Positions 43,009 through 50,827 of a DNA stretch of 64,000 bases are shown piece by piece. Below the pieces are notes generated by a model that was not told where the DNA came from, made no database searches, and saw only the letters and a program-made list of their open reading frames with translations. Origin of the DNA: CAJCIT01 sp963771305 (GTDB taxonomy: Bacteria; Acidobacteriota; Terriglobia; Bryobacterales; Bryobacteraceae); the NCBI GenBank assembly GCA_963771305.1, contig CAVYTS010000025.1, positions 423,615 to 487,614 of the forward strand. The letters run 5' to 3'. The position numbers and the translations under genes are program-made. The first letter of the stretch is position 1. Every line of letters begins with the position of its first letter.

Positions 43009-43155
43009 ATGAAGACTGGATTGAACATTGCCGGTGTGTGCTTGATTCTGGCGGGCGGCGTGTGGTTCTTGCAAGGGGTCAACATACTGCCCGGGAGCTT
43101 TATGACCGGTGATGTGAAGTGGGCGGGCCGGCATCGGGTGCTTGATCACGGCTAA
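43009..43155 (+). CDS. Small membrane protein (48 residues)
   Basis: MKTGLNIAGVCLILAGGVWF then LQGVNILPGSFMTGDVKWAG. It matches a widespread small membrane family with the GVWFLQGxxxLPGSFMTG signature; family members usually have a second membrane helix after the tryptophan. Here the end (RHRVLDHG) is short and polar, so this copy may be frameshifted or truncated near 43120. It begins 37 bases after the IS481 remnant. Function unknown. Confidence 0.55.
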   Translation: MKTGLNIAGVCLILAGGVWFLQGVNILPGSFMTGDVKWAGRHRVLDHG

Positions 43156-43416
43156 GCGGCGACCGAGCGCTTAATTGGCACGGGGATAAACCTCGAATGG
43201 CCTCCTCGGGAACGAACGCGCCTTGGGAACAAGTTGGGGAAGGTGCGGTTTATCATCATTCGGAAAGCCGGACGGGGGCACCCTGCTCCGAGGCGGAGAG
43301 CGGCGCAGGTCTGGGATCCGCCCAACTTCGATTACCTGCGTTTTTGTCATCGTGGGTGCACTAGGGCGCTCATGCCGAGATCTGTGCTGTGCCGGTTCAG
43401 GTCCCCGGGGTTCGGT
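43156..43416. other. Intergenic, no gene seen
   Basis: About 260 bases, GC-rich, without a frame that resembles a protein family. Confidence 0.4.
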
Positions 43417-43671
43417 CTATCTTGCGCCCGCCTGAATTCCCTTTTCAACTTGCTCTATCGCTTCAGAGACCAGCTGTATCGCCTTTTCACGATGACCCGC
43501 TTTGTCGGCCTCGGCAATCTGCAGCTGGTTCCTTGCGTTGTTCAACGCTTTCAGCGCATTGGTCATGTGGGGCTGTTGGGCTTCTGCAACGGTTGCAACT
43601 CCCAGACCGGCAGCGCTAGCCATAACGAAATTCCTCGCAGCCAGCCGCCGGGAAACAAGTTTAGATGACAT
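43417..43671 (-). CDS. Exported small helical-hairpin protein (small metal-binding protein type)
   Basis: An 84-residue protein from the ATG at 43671, which has a GGAGAAG ribosome site. It starts with MSSKLVSRRLAARNFVMASA, a signal peptide with a twin arginine, ending about AEAQQ. The mature part is two amphipathic helices (ALKALNNARNQLQIAEADKA and KAIQLVSEAIEQVEKGIQ), the pattern of proteins annotated as small metal-binding proteins. It is directly downstream of the ZIP transporter gene on the same strand (80 bases), which may hint at a periplasmic metal role. Confidence 0.7.
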   Translation of the reverse strand: MSSKLVSRRLAARNFVMASAAGLGVATVAEAQQPHMTNALKALNNARNQLQIAEADKAGHREKAIQLVSEAIEQVEKGIQAGAR

Positions 43672-43750
43672 GTCTTCTCCTTCATGTAATCGGGGTACGT
43701 AACGGGCACAATACCATACCAGTAGGCTGCAGCAAGCTGTTACGCTGTGT

Positions 43751-44500
43751 TTAGACACCGCCGAATTGGCGTTGCACCAATGCGGCGCCGCCGACCAGGG
43801 CGACGGTGAGACCAAAAGCGAGCACGACGCCGGACTCGCGGCGGCCGCGATGAATGGTGTGATAGCCCAGGAATAGAAAGCTGCCCGCAACCAGGCCTAG
43901 CACGCAGCTGGTCCAGAGAGGTCCAAATTGCAGCGCACCGGCGCGGTTGGCGCCTGGTTCGATCCAGGCACCCAACAGCGTACAGGATTCCACCAGCATA
44001 GCGGCCAACGCCGCCTTCCATCCGGATGACAGACTCTTGCGGCTGATCAGTCCGATCGCCAGGCCTTCAGGAATTTTGTGCAAGGCCAGCCCCGCAGGAG
44101 CCACCCAGGATGCCAGCGACTCGCCCGCCAGCACCCGCACGCTCCATCCATCCAGGAAGCTATGGATGGCGGTCGCGACGAGAAGCGGACCAGCAAAACC
44201 ATGCAGAGGCGGCTGGTGACAATCGTGATGATCGTGCGTGTGCGAACAACTGGGGCAAATCGAGAAGAAGAAGCTGTCGACCAGCCACAAGACGGAGACG
44301 CCGGCCGCCAGCAGCACGAGCGAATAGAGCCAGCCCGTGTTCCCCACCATCTCCGGAAACACCCAAAACAAGGAAGTGCCAAACAGCAGGCCGCCGCCGA
44401 CGGCCACCACTTGCGGCGATAGACGGCGTGATGTGCCGAGAAACACGCCGGTGATGACGCCGGCGTATGCGAAGAGGGTGACGAGCAGCGGCAGCAGCAT
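43751..44500 (-). CDS. ZIP-family metal transporter
   Basis: A 249-residue membrane protein with about eight hydrophobic segments. The metal-binding segments typical of ZIP proteins are seen: HSFLDGWSV in one helix and HKIPEGLAIG in the next, plus a His/Asp/Cys-rich loop (CPSCSHTHDHHDCHQ) that probably binds zinc. It would import zinc or another divalent metal. No regulator is adjacent. The start has no strong ribosome site. Confidence 0.88.
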   Translation of the reverse strand: MLLPLLVTLFAYAGVITGVFLGTSRRLSPQVVAVGGGLLFGTSLFWVFPEMVGNTGWLYSLVLLAAGVSVLWLVDSFFFSICPSCSHTHDHHDCHQPPLHGFAGPLLVATAIHSFLDGWSVRVLAGESLASWVAPAGLALHKIPEGLAIGLISRKSLSSGWKAALAAMLVESCTLLGAWIEPGANRAGALQFGPLWTSCVLGLVAGSFLFLGYHTIHRGRRESGVVLAFGLTVALVGGAALVQRQFGGV

Positions 44501-44694
44501 CGGGCGTGAATCCAGGATCCGATTACGAGTTTGGCACGGGGGGCGGGAAATGGAAAAACATTGGCCGCCGATGAGCGGAGATGAACGCGTATTGATGGTG
44601 GAGCGACGGCGGTCCGCTCACTGACAGTCAGGCTCCGTTTGCCGAGGGACTCCTGTGGCTTCCCCGTGATGCCCTGAGACTCCCCAGCGCTCCC

Positions 44695-45159
44695 TTAGTC
44701 GGCCACCTTCATGACGAAGTAGGTGAACGGCTTGCCGGTTTCGACCAACAACTGGTGCGGTACGTTGGGCGCAATATGGACGACGTCGCCGGCGCTGAGC
44801 TTCTGGCGTTGGCCTCCTTCAATCGATTCGCCGCGGATCTCGCCTGGCTTCTCGGTGTGCGGCTTCACCATCTTTCCACCGGTCACGAGGGTGGCGTCGC
44901 CTGCGACTATCAGAAACAGGTCTGCCTCGCGCTCATGCACTTCCGCCGATCCGGTTCCCTCGCGATGGGCCAGCATGGTGTAACTGTGGGTGTACTTCTC
45001 GAGGCTGTCGCTCGCGAACTTGGCGCCATTCAACTTCGTGCCCAGCTTCTGCCCCATTTGCTGCAGCTCCGCGGCAGAGTAATAGGTCACTACCGGGGGA
45101 TTGGCGGCGAACGCCGTAGCGCCGGCCAATAGTAAAACGCTTAGTAGTTTTGTCGACAT
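44695..45159 (-). CDS. Exported cupin protein
   Basis: A 154-residue protein from the ATG at 45159, chosen for its GGAGAC ribosome site and the signal peptide behind it (KLLSVLLLAGATAFA). The single cupin domain shows REGTGSAEVHEREADLFLIVAG in motif 1 and GDVVHIAPNVPHQL in motif 2, with the His/Glu metal ligands in place. Its substrate is unknown. Upstream is the divergent channel gene. Confidence 0.82.
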   Translation of the reverse strand: MSTKLLSVLLLAGATAFAANPPVVTYYSAAELQQMGQKLGTKLNGAKFASDSLEKYTHSYTMLAHREGTGSAEVHEREADLFLIVAGDATLVTGGKMVKPHTEKPGEIRGESIEGGQRQKLSAGDVVHIAPNVPHQLLVETGKPFTYFVMKVAD

Positions 45160-45278
45160 AAGTCTCCTTCTTTCACATATGAAACTTAGCAGGTCAGCGT
45201 CGCAAGACCCGCTGCACGAGACCGGGCGGCGGCCCATTCACTGTTCCGGGCCGGGTGTCTTACAATCAACCGACGCGT

Positions 45279-45949
45279 ATGTTTCAGGAACCATCGAACT
45301 TTCGCCTGCGAGACCGCAGGTTCTTCCTGTTGTTCCTGATCCTGTTGGCCACGCTGCTCTTTTACCCCTATGCCGAAACCAACGCATTTCTTTACTTCGC
45401 ATTCCGTGGACTCGGAAGCCTAGCCGTCCTGTTCAGCGTGTACGCGGTCAGCCTTCGGCGTAGCGTGCTCTCATTCGCCCTGGTGCTGGCCATTCCGGCA
45501 TTGGTGCAACGCAACTTGCTCCCGCGGCCTGATCAGGGTTTCCTTTCGATACTCAACATCTCGTTCAGTTTTCTGTTCGACGCCTTGATTATCATTATCA
45601 TTTTCCGGCGCGTCTTCCGACACGAAAAACCCAATTCAGAAACCATCTTCGGAGCGCTGTGCGTCTACCTTCTAATCGGATTCAACTTTACGAGTATCTA
45701 TCAGATCCTCGCCATCGAACCGCACGCCTTCTATCTGGATCCCGTGGTCAATGCGCACTCAGTGCCCGATCGATTCGACCTGCTTTTTTACAGCTTCACC
45801 AGCATGACGGGGCTCGGCGCGTCCGGCATGATTGCCATCTCACGACAAGCACGGTCGTTTACGATTATTGAATCGATAAGCGGCGTTTGTTTCTGGCTGT
45901 TCTGGTAGCGAGGTTGATGGGCGCGTACCGGCCCGGCCCGCCTTCGTAA
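45279..45949 (+). pseudogene. Ion-channel-like membrane protein, broken by a single-base deletion
   Basis: It has several hydrophobic segments and a pore region in the C-terminal third: DLLFYSFTSMTGLGASGMIA, then ARSFTIIESISGV. In K+ channels of the Ion_trans_2 type the filter would read TxxGYGD; here it reads TGLGAS, so it lost the tyrosine and aspartate. Near 45893 the frame stops at 45906, but with one extra base it continues as AVLVARLMGAYRPGPPS to 45949, matching the usual last helix. It may be a decaying or divergent channel. Start ATG 45279 preferred over GTG 45255. Confidence 0.65.
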
Positions 45950-46062
45950 AGAACGAAGAAGAATGCGGGCGGCGCCGGGAAACACTGAACGCGGGCTGCG
46001 CACGCGCCGGGGCGCTCTCTGCGACGATGATAGACTACGACGTTCGCCAGGAGGATTTTCCA

Positions 46063-46629
46063 GTGACCAGATGGTTCGATAGAAAACAAGGATTTCCCGC
46101 GGCTTTTTGCGGCTGTCTCGCTTTAGTTTTGCTGGCATCGGGTTGCGGCCCGCAGACACCGCCGGACACCCGGGCGGCGGATGAAAAAGCAATTCGCGAT
46201 CTGGACGCCCAATGGGCGAAGGCGGCTGCCGACAAGGACTTGGATGCAACCATTTCTTATTACAGTGACGACGCTTCCCTGTTGCCCCCCAACGCTCCGA
46301 TCGCCACCGGGAATCACGCAATTCGGGCCGTGTGGGCCCCGATGCTCGGTCCGGACGTATCGTTGTCCTGGAAGGCGACTAAGGCAGATGTCGCCCATTC
46401 AAGCGATCTAGCCTATCTTCTTGGCGTCTATCAGTTGACTACGAAAGGTCCGCAGGGCAATCCCGTGACGGACAACGGCAAGTTCGTGGAGGTGTGGAAG
46501 AAGCAGGCGGACGGCAAGTGGAAGGTAGTGGCCGACATCTTTAACTCCGACTCGCCGGTTGCTGCGGTACCGGAAAAGAAGAGCCATACTGCCAAGGCGA
46601 CACACGCGACCCACAAGAAACACCACTGA
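46063..46629 (+). CDS. Lipoprotein with a DUF4440/SnoaL-like domain
   Basis: A 188-residue protein. GTG at 46063 is chosen because GGAGG lies 8 bases upstream, although an ATG 36 bases earlier is in frame. The lipobox is LLASGC. The domain (about residues 35-165) has the NTF2/SnoaL pattern: ADEKAIRDLDAQWAKAAADK, DLDATISYYSDDASLLPPNAP, and FVEVWKKQADGKWKVVADIFNSD, as in SgcJ/EcaC-type proteins. The tail is His/Lys-rich (KATHATHKKHH). No catalytic claim can be made. Confidence 0.82.
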   Translation: MTRWFDRKQGFPAAFCGCLALVLLASGCGPQTPPDTRAADEKAIRDLDAQWAKAAADKDLDATISYYSDDASLLPPNAPIATGNHAIRAVWAPMLGPDVSLSWKATKADVAHSSDLAYLLGVYQLTTKGPQGNPVTDNGKFVEVWKKQADGKWKVVADIFNSDSPVAAVPEKKSHTAKATHATHKKHH

Positions 46630-46653
46630 TCTGTTCACGGACGTGGACGAACT

Positions 46654-47601
46654 ATGCTTGGACGACTGTTGATTCTTGCCAGCCTCGCCGCCGGCTCTGC
46701 GGGCTTGTTCGCGCAAAACCCTCCGGCTTGGCCGCCCGGTCCCGGGCATCTGACCTTGCCACTTTGGGCGGACGGGGCGCCGGGCGCTATGCCGAATTCG
46801 GCAGCGGAGACGGACACAACGACTGCGAAAGACAACCTCATCGCGGGCAAGACGCTTATCCGTCTCGGCAATGTTTCGAAACCTACCCTCACTCTCTACA
46901 CGCCCAAGGGCAAAAACACCGGCGCGGCGGTAGTCGTCTTTCCAGGAGGCGGCTACCACATACTGGCCATCGACCTGGAAGGAACGGAGGTATGCGACTG
47001 GCTGAATTCAACGGGAATCACGTGCATCCTCGTGAAATACACCGTGCCTAATTCAGGGCCTTATCCGAGGTCGTCCGCCGCCCTGCAGGATGCGCAACGC
47101 GCACTGGGAATGGTGCGCGCTCATGCCGCCGAGTGGCACATCGACCCGCACCGGATCGGCGTGCTTGGGTTCTCCGCTGGCGCTCACCTGGCCGCTGCAC
47201 TCAGCACGCACTTCGATCAGCGACTTTATGCTGACGTGGACGCCGCTGACCAACTCAGCTGCCGTCCCGATTTCGCCGTGATCGTCTATCCGGGCTATCT
47301 GGCCCTTGCCGAAGAGAACTTCGCTCCGAATCCCGAAATTCAAGTCACAGACCAGACCCCGCCATCGTTTATCCTTCAAGCCGAAAACGATCCGGTACAT
47401 GTCGAAAACGCGGTGGTCTATTTCCAGGCGCTCAAGAACGCCAAGGTCCCCGCGGAACTGCACATCTATGCCGACGGCGGGCACGGTTACGGCCTGCGCC
47501 GTACAGCGCTTCCGATCACGACTTGGCCCCTGGTCTTGCAGACGTGGTTGCATACGATCGGTGTGCTTTCCAGTTCCGGGGCCGGGGCCTCGACGAAGTA
47601 G
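46654..47601 (+). CDS. Exported alpha/beta hydrolase (acetyl-xylan esterase-like, BD-FAE type)
   Basis: A 315-residue protein with a signal peptide (LLILASLAAGSAGLFAQ). The oxyanion loop is FPGGGYHIL, the nucleophile elbow GVLGFSAGAHLAAA, and the acid and base are likely in QAENDPVHVENA and DGGHGYG. This is the BD-FAE/Axe2-like group that removes acetyl or feruloyl groups from plant polymers, plausible for a soil Acidobacterium. It lies 24 bases after the DUF4440 lipoprotein gene. Confidence 0.88.
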   Translation: MLGRLLILASLAAGSAGLFAQNPPAWPPGPGHLTLPLWADGAPGAMPNSAAETDTTTAKDNLIAGKTLIRLGNVSKPTLTLYTPKGKNTGAAVVVFPGGGYHILAIDLEGTEVCDWLNSTGITCILVKYTVPNSGPYPRSSAALQDAQRALGMVRAHAAEWHIDPHRIGVLGFSAGAHLAAALSTHFDQRLYADVDAADQLSCRPDFAVIVYPGYLALAEENFAPNPEIQVTDQTPPSFILQAENDPVHVENAVVYFQALKNAKVPAELHIYADGGHGYGLRRTALPITTWPLVLQTWLHTIGVLSSSGAGASTK

Positions 47602-47625
47602 GCGAAGGCTCTTTTCAAGGTTGGC

Positions 47626-48048
47626 TTAGACAAGCTTCGCGTCGAGAGTGATCTCCGTGTCGTAGAGCTTGGAGACCGGGCAGTTGGCCTTGGCGGCTTG
47701 CGCGGCGGCTTCAAACGCCTCGGGAGTCGCGCTGGGAACCTTGGCTCTCAGTTCGAGATGGCTCGACGTGATCGAGAATCCCTCGCCGTCTTTGTCGAGG
47801 CTGATCACGCAGTTCGTGTCCAGGCTCTCGGCGGTTAAGCCCGCTTTCTGGAGAACCAGCGACAGCGCCATCGTAAAACAGCCAGCATGAGCCGCAGCCA
47901 GTAGTTCTTCGGGGTTCGTTCCCTGCGCCTGTTCGAAGCGGCTGTGGAATGAGTACGGGGTCTTCGATAGCGTGCCGCTGGCGGTGCTGACAGTTCCAGC
48001 TCCGCTTTGAAGGTCGCCACTCCAGTGGGCGCTTGCCGTCCGTTTCAT
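47626..48048 (-). CDS. OsmC-family peroxide-detoxifying protein
   Basis: A 140-residue OsmC from ATG 48048, which has a GGGAGGAG ribosome site. The two catalytic cysteines are visible in AAHAGCFTMALS and KANCPVSKLY, and the family core TNPEELLAAAHAGC is exact. OsmC reduces organic hydroperoxides in the cytoplasm. It is convergent with the esterase gene and separated by only 24 bases. Confidence 0.94.
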   Translation of the reverse strand: MKRTASAHWSGDLQSGAGTVSTASGTLSKTPYSFHSRFEQAQGTNPEELLAAAHAGCFTMALSLVLQKAGLTAESLDTNCVISLDKDGEGFSITSSHLELRAKVPSATPEAFEAAAQAAKANCPVSKLYDTEITLDAKLV

Positions 48049-48102
48049 GGTGATTTCTCCTCCCGTCTGTAGATGCGGGGTGCCGGACAAAGTGGCACAA
48101 AA

Positions 48103-49584
48103 TCAAGGCATCGCGGCGGTGGTAACGCTTGGCGTCAATACGGGACGTTCATTGCCACGCTGTTTGAGCTCCCACTTGAAAGTGCCCGTGGAGCAGAGTG
48201 GCAGTGGCTGGCCCATGTAGAAGGCCAAGCCGTATTGCCATGCGCGGTGAAGCCCGGCGTCGCAGACGTCGCCGATCTGCGGCTGGATCTCGCGCCACAG
48301 TCCGCGTGGCGAGGCTTCCTGGTCGAGCACGGGATAGGTGACTTCTTTGAGGTAGAGCGATACGGCGACGCAGGAAAAGATCAGAATCGGGCCTAACCAT
48401 CCACGGCGCGCCATCAGCGCGAAACCGACCGGAAGAAGAGCGAATGCAAGCAGTGTCGGCCTGACGTTAAAGGTGATGAACGCTCCGCGCTGGCCGGCCA
48501 AAAGTGGCGGAATGAGGGCGCCCAGAAACGGCACAATCGAAATGCAAATCGCGCAGGCGATCATCCAGCGACGCTTGAGATCGGCAATATGGCGGTCCTC
48601 AAACCAGGCGCCGATGAGGATGAACAAGCTCGGCAACAGCGGCAGGAGGTATCCCGGCAGCTTGTTGAGTGAAGCGCTGAAGAAGACAAAACCGAAGGCG
48701 ACCGTTGCGGCCAGGAACAGGCGGCGAGGCTCAATAAGCGTCCGTCGTTCGCCGACCAACGCGAGTAACGGAGTCCACGGAAACACGGCAGCGAGCAGAA
48801 CTGGGATGTAGAAGTACCAGGGCCGAACGTGCTCGAGTGTGGTCGAGTAAAGGCGCGCCAGATGATGCTTGAGGAAGAACTCTTGAATAAACAAGAAGCC
48901 GTTCCGGGAGTAGACCAGCCAGTACCAGGGGCCGGCCGTCAAAAGGCAGGCGGCCACAGCGACCCACCAATCGCGCCAGTATCGACGCATGAACCACGCG
49001 GCCGGAAAAGCCAAGGCAATGGGAACCAATCCCTTCGCCAGCACCGCCAAGCCAAGCGCTACGCCCGCGACGGCAAACCGGATAAGAACCTCGCGTCGAT
49101 GGGCGAGGCTGAACTGCCTCACTAGCGGCAAAACGGCTAAGACGGACAGGGTGAAGAAGGCGGCAAGCGGTAAATCCGTCAGTGCAAGGCAGCTATAGGT
49201 CAACCAGCCACCCGAGCAGGCGAGCAAGAGCGTCGCGATTGCGGCGCTCCGGAAGCCAAACTCCCGGCGCACGAGGTCGAAGTAGACGACCAGGAAGCCT
49301 AGGCTCAATATGGCGATCGGAAGGCGCCCGGCAAGGTCGAGCGGCAGGCCGAGATCGGTGCCCGTGGCTGCGAGCCAGTAGAGTAATGGGGGCTTTTCGA
49401 ACCACGGAGCGCCCCAAAGCCTCGGAGTGATCCAGTCACCGGAGGCCGCCATCGCGCGACCGATGGCAGAATACCGGGGCTCATCCGGACCCAGCACGCC
49501 CGCCGCATCAAGGTGAAACAAGTAGAGTACGGCCACCGCCATGGCGAGCGCGGGAAAAAGGACGTACTTGCGAGCCCAGGACAA
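48103..49584 (-). CDS. GT39/ArnT-like membrane glycosyltransferase
   Basis: A 493-residue integral membrane protein with about twelve hydrophobic segments. The ArnT/PMT start is clear: LGPDEPRYSAIGRAMAASGD with the conserved Asp-Glu, then PRLWGAPWFEKPPLLYWLAA, and later LNKLPGYLLPLLP. Such enzymes move a sugar from a polyprenyl phosphate onto a lipid or protein on the periplasmic side. The acceptor is unknown. The C-terminal soluble part contains two cysteines (VCDAGLHRA, LPLCSTG). Confidence 0.9.
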   Translation of the reverse strand: MSWARKYVLFPALAMAVAVLYLFHLDAAGVLGPDEPRYSAIGRAMAASGDWITPRLWGAPWFEKPPLLYWLAATGTDLGLPLDLAGRLPIAILSLGFLVVYFDLVRREFGFRSAAIATLLLACSGGWLTYSCLALTDLPLAAFFTLSVLAVLPLVRQFSLAHRREVLIRFAVAGVALGLAVLAKGLVPIALAFPAAWFMRRYWRDWWVAVAACLLTAGPWYWLVYSRNGFLFIQEFFLKHHLARLYSTTLEHVRPWYFYIPVLLAAVFPWTPLLALVGERRTLIEPRRLFLAATVAFGFVFFSASLNKLPGYLLPLLPSLFILIGAWFEDRHIADLKRRWMIACAICISIVPFLGALIPPLLAGQRGAFITFNVRPTLLAFALLPVGFALMARRGWLGPILIFSCVAVSLYLKEVTYPVLDQEASPRGLWREIQPQIGDVCDAGLHRAWQYGLAFYMGQPLPLCSTGTFKWELKQRGNERPVLTPSVTTAAMP

Positions 49585-49631
49585 GCATCCAGTATGACAA
49601 GCGGCCCGGTGATGGACGCTACAGTTAAGGC

Positions 49632-50186
49632 ATGGCGTTCTGGACCAGCGTGGACGGGCAATTGGCTGACGGCGAGAAGCTGCGAGTTTACATCGCGTCG
49701 TATCGAGGAAGGATCTGGCGGATCATCATGAGTGACGCGCGCAACCCAGTTCCCGAGGACGAGGTGGTCCGGCGCTTCGGGGCCGTGGACGAGTGGGAGC
49801 CTTGGCCGTTGGGCACCGGGTCGGGCTTGCTGGACGCTGCAGCGATCCAGTTCGAGGAGTACTTCTCCGGACGGTTGCTGGATTTCGATCTGCCGCTCGA
49901 ATTCGACGGCACGGAGTTCCAACGAACCGTGTGGCGCCAACTAACAAAGATCCCATATGGGGAGACGCGTACGTATGGGGACATTGCCAAGACGATCGGC
50001 AAGCCGAGCGCCATGCGGGCGGTGGGAAACGCGAATGGCCGAAACAACCTGCCGATCATCGTCCCTTGCCATCGCGTAATTGGCGCCGGCGGCAATCTGT
50101 GCGGATTCGGCGGTGGTATCGAGCTGAAGAAAAGCCTGCTCGCTCACGAAGCGGTGGTGCTTCATAAGCGCGCCTTGACTAGCTAG
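49632..50186 (+). CDS. Methylated-DNA-protein-cysteine methyltransferase (MGMT/Ogt-like)
   Basis: A 184-residue protein. The C-terminal half is an Ada/Ogt DNA repair domain with FQRTVWRQLTKIPYGETRTYGDIA and the active cysteine in IIVPCHRVIG, followed by GFGGGIELKKSLLAHE. It removes alkyl groups from O6-methylguanine. The N-terminal ~85 residues fit the non-catalytic lobe. The last codons and the TAG stop (50184-50186) lie inside the end of the adjacent IS, so the natural C-terminus may have been longer or different. Confidence 0.9.
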   Translation: MAFWTSVDGQLADGEKLRVYIASYRGRIWRIIMSDARNPVPEDEVVRRFGAVDEWEPWPLGTGSGLLDAAAIQFEEYFSGRLLDFDLPLEFDGTEFQRTVWRQLTKIPYGETRTYGDIAKTIGKPSAMRAVGNANGRNNLPIIVPCHRVIGAGGNLCGFGGGIELKKSLLAHEAVVLHKRALTS

Positions 50187-50271
50187 TTTCTGTCGCGAAA
50201 CTCATAAGTTATTGATTCCCAACTGATTAGTGATCATAGGCAGGCTGAGAATATATTTTTCATCTATATAG

Positions 50272-50592
50272 ATGAATCAAGAAGCAACTCTTCGCAAGCG
50301 TGCCAAACTCGCCGCGGCCCTCCCTTTCACCGCCGAGATCGTCCGCGGCTCTCTGCTCCGCCGCGTCATTCGCCATCGCTCCGGCTGTGCCGTGTGCGCC
50401 GACGGAAAAGGCCATCCCGTATGGGTGTTGACGGTCAGTTATCCGGGCGGGGGCACCAAGCAGTTCAGCCTCCGCCCCGAACAGAAGCCAGTCGTCGAGC
50501 AGTGGTTGCGCAATTACCACAAGCTCAAAGCCTCCTTGGAGCGCATCTGTGAGGTCAATCTTGAACTGCTGCGAGCGGAGAAGAAAAAATGA
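50272..50592 (+). CDS. Accessory protein of the ISNCY-type element (DUF6788-like)
   Basis: A 106-residue basic protein starting 92 bases inside the element. It contains a CAVCADGKGHPVW strand pair and a later KQFSLRPEQKP stretch, like a family of small proteins encoded upstream of transposases. The stop overlaps the transposase ATG (ATGA), so they were translationally coupled. Its function in transposition is unknown to me. Confidence 0.7.
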   Translation: MNQEATLRKRAKLAAALPFTAEIVRGSLLRRVIRHRSGCAVCADGKGHPVWVLTVSYPGGGTKQFSLRPEQKPVVEQWLRNYHKLKASLERICEVNLELLRAEKKK

Positions 50593-50827
50593 GCCGCCTC
50601 CTCATCCCTCAACTCAGCTTCGCCGATCTCCAATTGCAGAATCTGGGAATCCACCTTGACCCCAGCTTGCAACGGATCGCCGATTTTCTGAAGCAGCATG
50701 CCGATCTCGTCGAACTCGTGCGCAAGGATCTGGAGCGGGGCCTGAAAAAGCCCGACGCCGGACGCCGCGGCATCACCCCCGAGCAGACCCTTCGCTCGTT
50801 GATTCTCATGCGCGTCAAGAACCTGGA

